Shown here: positions 25,915 through 34,840 of the stretch, one piece after another
How positions within the stretch are numbered: the stretch's first letter is position 1
How the letters are laid out: each line of letters begins with the position of its first letter
Origin: Acidobacteriota bacterium
GTDB lineage: Bacteria > Acidobacteriota > Blastocatellia > Chloracidobacteriales > JADJPF01
Direction: 5' to 3'
DNA: 60,754 nt
Assembly: GCA_016213785.1 (NCBI GenBank)
Contig: JACQZQ010000065.1
Location: forward strand, 1 to 60,754
Notes under the pieces: generated by a model
Told to the model about the DNA's origin: nothing
The model's database searches: none
The model's input: the letters and a program-made list of their open reading frames with translations, nothing else
Program-made: the position numbers and the translations under genes

Positions 25915-28157
25915 TGAATAAATGGTTATCAAAAAAAACTATTTTTTTAGTTATTCCAAGTTTTTTAGCTATTTTTATACTAACTCAAATTAGTAGCTAT
26001 TTTATTATCTTTAGTAAATTTGCTCCTCACGATGATGAAGGCTTCTTATTAATATCAATTAAAGAGTTTATTAGCGGTAATCCTCTTTATGACTCAACTT
26101 TTACACAATATGGGCCTTTCTATTACTTTATTCAACAAATACTCTATGACATTCTTAAAATTCCTCTTAATCATAACCATACAAGACTTGTAACTATCGG
26201 TTTATGGGCAATCTCAACAACGTTAATAACTATTTATAGTTATAAAATGACTAAGAGCTATTGTTTAGCTTTTTTAACTTATATCGTTACTTGGAATCAC
26301 CTCCAAGTCTTAGGTCAAGAACCAAGCCATCCACAAGAACTAACCGTTACTTTAACATCACTAATACTTCTACTTGCTTTAATTAAAAATGAAAACTGGC
26401 GTAATATTGCTATTGCTATTATTGCCACTGCACTACTTTTTACAAAAATAAATTTAGGGATATTTCTTTTTGCTGCAATTTTTGTTGTAATTTACTCTTT
26501 GCCTGCCGAAACAAAATTTCTATCAATAAGTAAAAAACTTCTCTACTTAAGCATCTGCCTTTTACCTGTTATTTTAATGCGCCAAAAATTAAATGATAGT
26601 TTGATACAAAACTTTTGCTTTATAATCACACTAGGCCTTGTTCCTATACTACATTATTTATACTATAAACCTATTCAATGGAGTAATCGCTCAACTATCT
26701 CTCATCTTATTTATTTAACAGCAACTAGTATATTATCAGCACTATTAATCTTAGCTTATGTAATCTTAAATGGCTCAACCTTAAAAGCTCTTTTTAATGG
26801 TGTTATAGTACAACCAATGAAATTTCCAGAAGCATTTTCTATGCTTCTTAATTCTCAACCAGCCTCAATTCTTGTAGCTGGATTAGGCGTAATTCTTTAT
26901 TTTTATTATATAAAATCTTCTGAAACAGAAAAATACCCAAAATGGATCGATTACGCAAAAACCCTACTCGCAATATTATTATTTATTTGGTCTTTTTTTA
27001 ACTTAACAGGAGTGTTTTATCAAAATCAAATAGAAAAAATTCTTAACTATACTCCAGCTTTTCTATGGCTAACACTTATTACTGAGAAAAATGAAGAGAG
27101 TGAAAAAACAGATCAAAACGTTTATTTTTCCAGATTGTTATTAGTAGTTGTAGGATATTTACAATTACTAGTTGTATTTCCTGTTGCAGGTAGCCAAAGG
27201 TCTATTGCAACACTCCTTTTAGTTCCAGCAATAGCTATTAATATTTCAGACAGTTTACCAACATTATGCGACGATTTTTTAATGCTTTGGCAGAAAAAGA
27301 TTTTTAAGCTAACAACCATAATCTTTTTAATCAGTATTTTTTTATACATAACAGCACAATTACCAAAAATTACTTTCCCTTGGACAACATACTATTCAAA
27401 TTTTTCTATAAACTTCTCTGGAGCAGACCGTATAAGGTTATCAGAAGAACAAAATGCTATTTATCAATGGATAATTAGAAACCTTAGTAATAACTCTGAT
27501 ACTTTTATTGCTTCTCCTGGTTTTCCTAGTTTTTATTTTTGGGCACAAAAAGATACTCCATCAACAATTACCCAAAACTGCTGGCCTGCTTTTTTAGACA
27601 CTAATCAACAACAACAAATTATTGATAAGCTTTATTCATATAATTCTGTTTGTGCAATTAAAAATGACTATTGGAGAAATTTCTGGTTACAAAATAAACC
27701 CCCTGTTGGTCAACCTTTAGTGGATTATATTGATAATGAATTTAAAGTGCTGGGACAATTAGAAACCTATCAGTTTTGTGTAAAAAAAGAACGCCAAGTA
27801 GAACTTACTTTTACAGCTAAAGTACAACAAAATATAGAGCCTTCTGCTAAAAACAAATATTTAGTTAAAATATTTCTTAATCTACCAAACTTAAATAAAA
27901 TACTATATAACGTTGTTTTTGTTGATCTAAGAGGTAATAAAGTTTTTTTTGACACAAGAAAAGACTCAGTAATATTCGAAGCAGAAGAAAAAAATTTACT
28001 ATTTCCTAATCAATCATTTTCTGGCTTACTTCTAGATAAGCCTATAAAATTGCAATTACAAACAACCCTTCCACAGTCTTTATACAATAGTTTTTTTGTT
28101 GTTCGTTTATTAGATAAAGATGGTAACAATTTTGCTTCAATCCCTGTAGAAAAATAA
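25914..28157 (+). CDS. GT-C (ArnT/PMT-like) integral membrane glycosyltransferase
   Basis: The product has 747 residues with about 12 hydrophobic segments in its first 485 residues and a soluble C-terminal domain. Just after the first helix is FAPHDDEGFLL, the acidic DDE motif in the first periplasmic loop that marks GT-C transferases using polyprenyl-phosphate sugars (ArnT, PMT, PglF-like). Its start shares one base with the stop of the GtrB-like gene. The pair suggests that one loads a sugar on lipid phosphate and this one transfers it outside the membrane to a glycan, lipid or protein. The acceptor is unknown. Confidence 0.78.
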   Translation: MNKWLSKKTIFLVIPSFLAIFILTQISSYFIIFSKFAPHDDEGFLLISIKEFISGNPLYDSTFTQYGPFYYFIQQILYDILKIPLNHNHTRLVTIGLWAISTTLITIYSYKMTKSYCLAFLTYIVTWNHLQVLGQEPSHPQELTVTLTSLILLLALIKNENWRNIAIAIIATALLFTKINLGIFLFAAIFVVIYSLPAETKFLSISKKLLYLSICLLPVILMRQKLNDSLIQNFCFIITLGLVPILHYLYYKPIQWSNRSTISHLIYLTATSILSALLILAYVILNGSTLKALFNGVIVQPMKFPEAFSMLLNSQPASILVAGLGVILYFYYIKSSETEKYPKWIDYAKTLLAILLFIWSFFNLTGVFYQNQIEKILNYTPAFLWLTLITEKNEESEKTDQNVYFSRLLLVVVGYLQLLVVFPVAGSQRSIATLLLVPAIAINISDSLPTLCDDFLMLWQKKIFKLTTIIFLISIFLYITAQLPKITFPWTTYYSNFSINFSGADRIRLSEEQNAIYQWIIRNLSNNSDTFIASPGFPSFYFWAQKDTPSTITQNCWPAFLDTNQQQQIIDKLYSYNSVCAIKNDYWRNFWLQNKPPVGQPLVDYIDNEFKVLGQLETYQFCVKKERQVELTFTAKVQQNIEPSAKNKYLVKIFLNLPNLNKILYNVVFVDLRGNKVFFDTRKDSVIFEAEEKNLLFPNQSFSGLLLDKPIKLQLQTTLPQSLYNSFFVVRLLDKDGNNFASIPVEK

Positions 28158-28196
28158 CGTAATTTTATATCAGGGTTTATTTTCTTGGAGGAAAAA

Positions 28197-28514
28197 ATGT
28201 TTGATGTTTCAGTACAAGAACTAAAACAAAAAATAGACACAAAAGAAGATTTTTTGCTTTTAGATATTCGAGAACCTTTTGAATATGATATTTGTCGATT
28301 ACCTGGGGCTAAGTTAATTCCTATGGGTGAAATCCCAAGGCGCTTAAATGAGCTTGATGATAAGCGTGAAATGATTATTTATTGTCATGCAGGTGTTCGT
28401 AGTGCAAGAGTTGTTTATTGGTTAAAACAAAATGGCTTTGATAATGCAAAAAACTTATCGGGTGGGATAGATGCATGGTCTTGTTTGATTGACCCTAGCG
28501 TGCCAAGATATTAA
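28197..28514 (+). CDS. Single-domain rhodanese-like sulfurtransferase
   Basis: The product has 105 residues from the ATG at 28197, preceded by GGAGG at 28187. It is a complete single rhodanese domain with LLDIREPFEYDICRLPGA and active-site loop YCHAGVRSAR, where Cys would carry the persulfide. The C-terminus NLSGGIDAW...PSVPRY resembles the rhodanese domains attached to ThiF/MoeB. It directly precedes molybdenum hydroxylase genes, so sulfur delivery to the cofactor is possible but unproven. A close paralogue is at 49155-49478. Confidence 0.9.
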   Translation: MFDVSVQELKQKIDTKEDFLLLDIREPFEYDICRLPGAKLIPMGEIPRRLNELDDKREMIIYCHAGVRSARVVYWLKQNGFDNAKNLSGGIDAWSCLIDPSVPRY

Positions 28515-28562
28515 ATTAGATATTTTATTTTGCACACCAAATTTTAAACAAGGTCTAATTTA

Positions 28563-29081
28563 ATGGAAAAGCAATTAATAAAACTAAATATCAATGGCGA
28601 AGTCCATCAAGTCGCAGTTGCGTCTAACCGTAGCTTGATGGATGCAATACGCGAGGACTTAGGCTTAATTGGTACAAAGCATGGTTGTGATGATGGTGAT
28701 TGTGGTGCTTGTACAATCTTAGTTGATGGCTCTCCAATGCTTTCTTGTATGATGCTTGCTGTTTGTCATCAAAAAGAAGAGATTACGACAATAGAAGGTA
28801 TATCTAATAACAACCAACTTAACCGAGTTCAAGCAGCTTTTTGCAGCGAAGGCGGAATGCAATGTGGCTATTGTACTCCAGGAATGATAATGAGTGTAAA
28901 AGCCTTGCTAGATAAAAACTCTAACCCAAACGAAGTAGAAATCCGCGAAGCTATTTCAAATAATCTTTGTCGTTGCACAGGATATACAAAAATTGTTAAA
29001 GCGGTACAAAAAGCTGCTACATTTCCAGAATTTATTGCCGCTTCAACTAAAATTGAACCTCCAGATGCATTCTTTTCATAA
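28563..29081 (+). CDS. hcrC: Molybdenum hydroxylase [2Fe-2S] subunit (4-hydroxybenzoyl-CoA reductase gamma-like)
   Basis: The product has 172 residues and binds two [2Fe-2S] clusters. The plant-type ferredoxin motif [17 protein letters not shown] is followed by the helical domain [15 protein letters not shown] and [12 protein letters not shown]. It is the electron-transfer subunit of a xanthine-oxidase-family enzyme. The order small Fe-S, Mo, FAD with 12-base and overlapping spacing shows an operon. The HCR assignment rests on the flavin subunit. Confidence 0.9.
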   Translation: MEKQLIKLNINGEVHQVAVASNRSLMDAIREDLGLIGTKHGCDDGDCGACTILVDGSPMLSCMMLAVCHQKEEITTIEGISNNNQLNRVQAAFCSEGGMQCGYCTPGMIMSVKALLDKNSNPNEVEIREAISNNLCRCTGYTKIVKAVQKAATFPEFIAASTKIEPPDAFFS

Positions 29082-29093
29082 AGGTAGGCACAT

Positions 29094-31421
29094 ATGAGTC
29101 AAGAATATCAAAAAACTAATAACACAGATTTTTCTGTAATTGGCAAATCTGCCCAAATGATTGACGGTACTGCTAAAGTAATGGGCACAGCTATTTATGC
29201 AGATGATATAAAATTACCAGGAATGCTCTATGGCAAAATCCTTCGTAGCCCTCATGCCCATGCAAGGATTGTAAGAATTGATACAAGCCGCGCTATGGCT
29301 CTACTAGGCGTTAAAGCAATTATTACTGGTAAAGATACTCCTGTAAAATATGGCATTCTTCCAATCGGACAAGATGAAACCGCTTTAGCCGTAGATAAAG
29401 TAATTTATGTAGGCCAAGAAATTGCCGCTGTAGCTGCTATAACAGAAGAAATTGCCGAACAAGCACTTGATTTAATTGATGTTGAGTATGAACTTTTACC
29501 TGCCTATCTAAATGCTGATGCTGCAATGGCTGCAACCGATATTTTTATCCATAATGATAGACCTAAAAACATTGAAAAAGAGTATCACCATAACTTTGGC
29601 GATATAGAAAAAGGCTTTGCCCAATCAGATTTAGTCCTAGAAGACAAATTTAGCTTTCCTCGCATTACTCATGCAGCAATGGAGCCTCATTCAGCAGTAG
29701 CAAACTATGATGCAAGCGGTAAATTAACTGTCTGGACATCCACACAAACACCACATTATGTGCATCGTGGGCTTGCAAAAGCGTTGCAAATGCATCCTAG
29801 CAAAGTTAGAGTCATTAAACCCTTTGTTGGTGGCGGTTTTGGAGGTAAAAGCGAGACATTTTCTTGTGATGTTTGCTCTTCACTTCTTTCAAAATTAACA
29901 GGAAAACCTGTCAAAATCACATTTACCCGGGAAGAAGTTTTTTATGCTCATCGTGGTCGCCCTGATCAATCTGTTCATATCAAATTAGGAATGAGAAAAG
30001 ACGGTAAAATTACCTCTGTTTATGTTAAAACAATTCAAGATGGTGGGGCTTTTTGTAGCTATGGCGTAGTAACAATTCTCTACTCGGGTGCATTAATTGC
30101 AGCACTCTATGATATTGACAATATTAAGTTTGATGGTTATAGGGTAGTAACTAATAAACCTGCTTGTGGCCCAATGCGCGGACATGGAACGGTTAATGTT
30201 CGCTACTCTTTTGAGGTGATGTTAGACCGTTTAGCTATTGGTTTAGGGCTAGATCCAGCAGAAGTAAGACTTAAAAATATGCTTAAACCCAATACTCGTA
30301 CAGTTAACGACCTACGTGTAACTTCTTATGGTTATAAAGAATGTGTAGAAAAAGCTACGGAGCATTCTGGATGGGCAGAAAAACGCGATAAACTCCCATT
30401 TGGACGTGGAATTGGCATAGGTGGAAGCCACTATGTTTCAGGAGCAGCTAACTCAATTGTTCGTGGGAGAATGCCTCATTCTAATGTAAGTATTAAGATT
30501 GATATAGATGGCGGAGTCTCTGTTTTCACTGGAACAGCCGAAATTGGTCAAGGAACTGAGACGGTACAAGCTCAAATTGTCGCAGAAGAACTAGGTCTAC
30601 CATTAGAGCGCATAAGAGTAATAGCAGCAGATAGCGATATTACCCCTGTAGATTTAGGTAGCTATTCTAGCCGCGTAACTTTTATGGCTGGTAATGCAGC
30701 ACTTTTTGCTGCAAGAGATGTTAAAAATCAGCTTTTAAGACATGCTGCTGAAGTTTTAGGAGAGTCTCCAGAACATCTAATTTGTAAAAATGAAAGAATT
30801 TATGTTGAGTATGACCGTGAAAGATCAATAACTTTTCGTGAAGCCTTAATTAGTGCTCTTGAGCATAGCGGTACAGTGATTGGTAAGGGTGCTTATACCC
30901 CTCCTTCTGAGTCTCAGGGAGGTCGTTTTAAGGGTGCAGGTGTGGGGCCAGGTGTAGCTTATAGTTATAGCGCAAGTGTTGCAGATGTTAGTGTTAACCC
31001 AGAAACAGGTCAAGTAAGAGTCAATAAAATTTGGGTTGCACACGATTGTGGTCGTGCACTTAATCCATTAGCTGTAGAAGGTCAGGTAGAAGGCTCTGTT
31101 TGGATGGGTTTAGGACAAGCTTTACAAGAAGAACAAATTTTTACGCCTGAAGGTTTAACTCTTAATCCCTCATTACTTGAGTATAAAAGCCCTGGTGCAA
31201 TTGAATCTCCAGATATTGAGACAATTATTGTTGAGAGTATTGACCCAGAAGGCCCATTTGGTGCAAAAGAAGCAGGCGAAGGTTCTTTAGCTGGTGTAAT
31301 ACCAGCTATTGCTAATGCCGTTTATGATGCTGTAGGGGTTTGGATTACTTCTTTACCTATAACTCCTGAAAAAATACTTAAAGAATTAAATAAACAAAAA
31401 GCGGAGCAGAAGAAAAAATGA
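29094..31421 (+). CDS. hcrA: Molybdenum hydroxylase catalytic subunit (4-hydroxybenzoyl-CoA reductase alpha-like)
   Basis: The product has 775 residues and is the molybdopterin-binding subunit of the xanthine oxidase family. Visible motifs are GGGFGGKSE, GPMRGHG (the cofactor loop), EIGQGTETVQAQI, and GAKEAGEG with the catalytic Glu near the C-terminus. Length and order match family members such as 4-hydroxybenzoyl-CoA reductase, aldehyde oxidase and carbon monoxide dehydrogenase. It lacks the VAYRxxxR active-site loop of Mo/Cu CO dehydrogenase, so CO oxidation is unlikely. The physiological substrate is uncertain, with an aromatic CoA thioester suggested by the partner subunit. Confidence 0.9.
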   Translation: MSQEYQKTNNTDFSVIGKSAQMIDGTAKVMGTAIYADDIKLPGMLYGKILRSPHAHARIVRIDTSRAMALLGVKAIITGKDTPVKYGILPIGQDETALAVDKVIYVGQEIAAVAAITEEIAEQALDLIDVEYELLPAYLNADAAMAATDIFIHNDRPKNIEKEYHHNFGDIEKGFAQSDLVLEDKFSFPRITHAAMEPHSAVANYDASGKLTVWTSTQTPHYVHRGLAKALQMHPSKVRVIKPFVGGGFGGKSETFSCDVCSSLLSKLTGKPVKITFTREEVFYAHRGRPDQSVHIKLGMRKDGKITSVYVKTIQDGGAFCSYGVVTILYSGALIAALYDIDNIKFDGYRVVTNKPACGPMRGHGTVNVRYSFEVMLDRLAIGLGLDPAEVRLKNMLKPNTRTVNDLRVTSYGYKECVEKATEHSGWAEKRDKLPFGRGIGIGGSHYVSGAANSIVRGRMPHSNVSIKIDIDGGVSVFTGTAEIGQGTETVQAQIVAEELGLPLERIRVIAADSDITPVDLGSYSSRVTFMAGNAALFAARDVKNQLLRHAAEVLGESPEHLICKNERIYVEYDRERSITFREALISALEHSGTVIGKGAYTPPSESQGGRFKGAGVGPGVAYSYSASVADVSVNPETGQVRVNKIWVAHDCGRALNPLAVEGQVEGSVWMGLGQALQEEQIFTPEGLTLNPSLLEYKSPGAIESPDIETIIVESIDPEGPFGAKEAGEGSLAGVIPAIANAVYDAVGVWITSLPITPEKILKELNKQKAEQKKK

Positions 31422-32398
31422 TTACAATGCCGCAATTTAGAGTACTACAGCCAGAAAATGTTTCCCAAGCTGTAGAGTTTTTGGCTAAACATAAAAACTT
31501 ACGAGTTTTAGCTGGAGGTAGTGACTTAGTTGTTAACTTACGTAATAAGCTTTTCACACCTGAGTATGTCCTAGATATTAAAGGAATTAAAGACCTACAA
31601 GGTATTAAAGAAAACCAAGATCACTTTTCTATTGGAACTTTGACTACTTTAACAGAAATTTCACAAAACCCTTTTATTAAAGAAATTTACCCTGTGCTAG
31701 CAAAAGCGGCGGGTTTAGTTGCTGGGCCAAATATTCGCAATATGGGAACAATTGGCGGCAATATTTGTTTAGATACCCGTTGTTATTGGTATAACCAGTC
31801 TTATTTCTGGCGCAAATCCTGTAATTTTTGCTTAAAGAAAGACGGGGATATTTGCCATGTTGCACCTGGAGGAAAATATTGTTGGGCGGCTTATTCTGGA
31901 GACACTGCCCCAGCTTTATTGACTCTTGATGCAAGTATCAAAATTGCTAATCCAAAGGGTGAAAAAACTCTAGCTCTAAAAGATTTCTTTGTAATGGATG
32001 GGATTAAGAAATATAATCTAGAAAGCAATGAAATTATTACAGAGATCTTAATTCCAAAAGCAAGTGCAGGTCTTCAAGGAGTTTACAAAAAGTTTCGTAT
32101 CCGTGATTCAGTAGATTATCCTTTAGCAGGAGTTGCCATAGCAGGAAAAGTTGATAAAGAGGGTAACTGCCAAAAAATTTCTGTAGCGCTTACAGCAGTA
32201 AATCCTGCTCCTGTTTTAGTAACAGAAATTACAGATCTATTAGTTGGAAAAAAACTAACAGATGATTTAGTAGAAAAAAGCGTTGAACTAGCGCGTAAAA
32301 CCGCTAAACCAATGAAAACTACTTTGTCTACAATGCCTTACCGTCGTCATATGATAGGGGTATTTGTAAAACAAGGTCTAGAAGAAATACTTAAATAA
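31418..32398 (+). CDS. hcrB: FAD subunit with extra [4Fe-4S] loop (4-hydroxybenzoyl-CoA reductase beta-like)
   Basis: The product has 326 residues. FAD motifs are AGGSDLVV near residue 32 and GTIGGNICLDTR near 110. In the middle is an inserted Cys-rich loop with Cys122, Cys135, Cys138, Cys146 and Cys155, including FWRKSCNFC and GDICHVAPGGKYCWAAYSGD. Most family members lack this loop; 4-hydroxybenzoyl-CoA reductase uses it to hold a [4Fe-4S] cluster that lets electrons run in the reducing direction. The start overlaps the Mo-subunit stop (ATGA). No benzoyl-CoA pathway genes are in the window. Confidence 0.88.
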   Translation: MITMPQFRVLQPENVSQAVEFLAKHKNLRVLAGGSDLVVNLRNKLFTPEYVLDIKGIKDLQGIKENQDHFSIGTLTTLTEISQNPFIKEIYPVLAKAAGLVAGPNIRNMGTIGGNICLDTRCYWYNQSYFWRKSCNFCLKKDGDICHVAPGGKYCWAAYSGDTAPALLTLDASIKIANPKGEKTLALKDFFVMDGIKKYNLESNEIITEILIPKASAGLQGVYKKFRIRDSVDYPLAGVAIAGKVDKEGNCQKISVALTAVNPAPVLVTEITDLLVGKKLTDDLVEKSVELARKTAKPMKTTLSTMPYRRHMIGVFVKQGLEEILK

Positions 32399-32456
32399 CC
32401 ATATAGCCATTAAGTTTTAGGCTTAAAAACTTTTTTGGGTGTTGTATGAGGCGAAT

Positions 32457-33134
32457 ATGTCACAGCCATTATTAGAAATAAGTATAGACAATTTAGTCAT
32501 AGAGGATGATGAACCAGTGGACAATATTCTTTCTGAGAAAAACCAGCGGCTATTAACAGAACCGCTTTATGCAAGTTGGGCGGGGCCAGGCGAGAGTAGA
32601 TCTTATTTAGCTGCTGCAAATGTAGGTGTATTTTCTAGTGTTCATCAAAGTCCAATTGTGCCAGATATGTTTTTAAGTCTAGATGTTGAGCTTCCTGAAA
32701 ATTGGACTGAAAAACGCTATCAATCCTATTTTGTTTGGGAATATGACAAGCCACCTGATTTAGCCATTGAAATAGTCTCTAATAAAGATGGCAAGGAAAA
32801 TACTAGCAAAATGCAGCGCTATGCTAGGATTGGAATAACTTATTATGTAATTTTTGATCCCCATAAATATCTTAGTAATGAAGTATTAACAATTTATGGT
32901 TTGCAATTAGGGCGCTATGTTAGGCTAAATCAAACCTTTTTTCCTGATATTGGCTTAGGGCTTTGTTTATGGACTGGAGTTTTTGAAGGAACAGAATCAA
33001 CATGGCTTCGTTGGTGTGATAGACAAGAAAGGATTATTCCTACAGGAAAAGAAGCGGCTGAGACTGAAAAACAACGCGCTGAAAAATTAGCTGCTAAGTT
33101 ACGCGAATTAGGCATTGATCCAGAATCGCTTTAA
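32457..33134 (+). CDS. Uma2-family (DUF820) PD-(D/E)XK nuclease-fold protein
   Basis: The product has 225 residues from the ATG at 32457, six bases after GAGG; an upstream in-frame GTG is less likely. The fold core is visible as VPDMFLSLDVELPE, then PPDLAIEIVSNKDG with the E-x-V metal pair, followed by KMQRYARIGITYYVIFDP. These are the Asp/Glu-x-Val and Tyr-x-x-x-Gly-Val-type signatures of Uma2 proteins. A coiled-coil C-terminus is rich in Glu/Lys/Ala. Biological role in any host is unclear. It is a single copy here, 58 bases beyond hcrB. Confidence 0.85.
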   Translation: MSQPLLEISIDNLVIEDDEPVDNILSEKNQRLLTEPLYASWAGPGESRSYLAAANVGVFSSVHQSPIVPDMFLSLDVELPENWTEKRYQSYFVWEYDKPPDLAIEIVSNKDGKENTSKMQRYARIGITYYVIFDPHKYLSNEVLTIYGLQLGRYVRLNQTFFPDIGLGLCLWTGVFEGTESTWLRWCDRQERIIPTGKEAAETEKQRAEKLAAKLRELGIDPESL

Positions 33135-33193
33135 AAACTAATATTTCATCAACAACAATCTTTAAAAGCCTAGTCATTTATGGCTAGGCTATC

Positions 33194-34606
33194 TTATTTA
33201 GAAAATCTGTTTTTTAACATACTTAATAATTTTTCATGGATTGAATCAAACCCACCATTAGACATGACCATAATTACATCCCCTTCTTTCACAATAGTTT
33301 CTAGATGTGAAACAATTTCATTTGCTGTAGGGATTGACCAACCTTGTTTTCCTTGTTCAATCATTTTATTAGCAATTTCTGTTGGGGATAGCTGGTTTTC
33401 AGGCTCAACTCTATGGGGTTCAAAAAGCGCTGCGATTATGGCTATATCTGCTACTAGAAAAGCTTCTTCATAGGCTGCTTGAAATTGCTTTCGTCGCGCA
33501 GATAAAGAGCGAGGTTCAAATATTGCGATAAGTCTTTGCCCTTTATAGCGCTCATAAGCACCTAAAAGTGTTTCTTTTACTGCTGTAGGGTGATGGGCAA
33601 AATCATCAATTACTGTTATACCTGCTATAACACCTCGAACTTCCATTCTACGTTTTACACTGCGAAAACTTGCAATAGCTTCTTTAATTTTTTCTTTCTC
33701 AATACCTAGTTTTTCTGCTGTTGCAATTACTGCTAAAGAGTTACGAATATTAAAGTTACCAACTAGTGAAGTATTAAATTTTCCATACTCTTTTCCGTCA
33801 TAAAAGATGGTAAAGTGAGTTTTTCCATCTAAATAATTTATATCTTTAGCTTGCCAACGTGCAGGTGCATCAATTGCAAAACTTTCTACAGGACAAAATG
33901 CCCTAGGGATAAGCTCTTGGACTACTTCGCTATCAACCCCTGCTATTAAATGACCATTACTAGGAATTAGATTAATAAAACGACGAAAAGCAAGTTTATA
34001 TAGGTTAAAGTCAAAATAAATATCTACGTGATCATACTCTATGTTGTTAACAATAGCTGTAGTAGGTAAATAATGCATAAACTTAGGGCCTTTATCAAAA
34101 TAGGCTGTATCATACTCATCGCCCTCAATAACAAAGTAATTACTATCTGTCACACGAAAACTTACACCAAAATTTTCTGCAATCCCTCCAATTAAAAAAG
34201 AAGGGTTAAGACCGCCTACATCCATTACCCAAGCCATTAAAGATGTTGTTGTAGTTTTACCATGAGTCCCTGCTACCACTACAGAATGACGGTTACGTAT
34301 AAATTGCTCTTTTAATACTTCAGCCATAGAAACATAACGAAGTTTATTATTAAGAGTGTACTCTACTTCTACATTACCACGAGGTATTGCATTACCAATT
34401 ACTACGTAATCTGGCGCAGGATCTAGATTGTTTGGGTTAAACCCCTGGCTAACAGGGATTTTTAGTTGTTCTAGTAAAATAGACATAGGTGGGTAGACAT
34501 TAACATCTGAGCCTGTAACACAAAAACCCTTGGCTTTTAACATTCCTGCTAGTGAAGCCATTGCAGTGCCGCAAATCCCAATTAAATGATAGTGAGGTGT
34601 AGACAT
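33194..34606 (-). CDS. mpl: UDP-MurNAc:L-Ala-gamma-D-Glu-meso-Dap ligase (murein recycling)
   Basis: The product has 470 residues. It joins recycled tripeptide to UDP-MurNAc. The start YHLIGICGTAMASLAGMLK and GSDVNVYPPMS are typical of Mpl, which differs from MurC in this region. The ATP loop is VVAGTHGKTTTTSLMAW, followed by IEGDEYDTAYFDKGPKF, a Mpl hallmark, and YDHVDIY. The C-terminal domain has DDFAHHPTAVKETL and FEPRSLSARR. There is no other murein recycling gene adjacent. Confidence 0.95.
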   Translation of the reverse strand: MSTPHYHLIGICGTAMASLAGMLKAKGFCVTGSDVNVYPPMSILLEQLKIPVSQGFNPNNLDPAPDYVVIGNAIPRGNVEVEYTLNNKLRYVSMAEVLKEQFIRNRHSVVVAGTHGKTTTTSLMAWVMDVGGLNPSFLIGGIAENFGVSFRVTDSNYFVIEGDEYDTAYFDKGPKFMHYLPTTAIVNNIEYDHVDIYFDFNLYKLAFRRFINLIPSNGHLIAGVDSEVVQELIPRAFCPVESFAIDAPARWQAKDINYLDGKTHFTIFYDGKEYGKFNTSLVGNFNIRNSLAVIATAEKLGIEKEKIKEAIASFRSVKRRMEVRGVIAGITVIDDFAHHPTAVKETLLGAYERYKGQRLIAIFEPRSLSARRKQFQAAYEEAFLVADIAIIAALFEPHRVEPENQLSPTEIANKMIEQGKQGWSIPTANEIVSHLETIVKEGDVIMVMSNGGFDSIHEKLLSMLKNRFSK

Positions 34607-34840
34607 GTAAATTTTCCTAAAAATTAAAAATTATATACCTATGAAAAACTAGGGATTTTAGCATTCCAAGAAAAGCTTTTTAAGTCAAATTAGTGTTTAT
34701 AAAATTTGCTCATTAAACACACTTAATTTGATTGCTAGGTAGGCTAAGAAAATAGTATTTTGTAGGCTATTGCAATCTCAGGCAATTTCCTAGGGGTGTT
34801 TTATCCCATCCTATTCATCCTACTTGGAGGCAAACAAAAA

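Noticed and set aside
29094-31421. Carbon monoxide dehydrogenase large subunit
   Set aside because: The Mo/Cu active-site VAYRC-type loop is absent and the partner flavin subunit carries the 4-hydroxybenzoyl-CoA reductase Cys loop.
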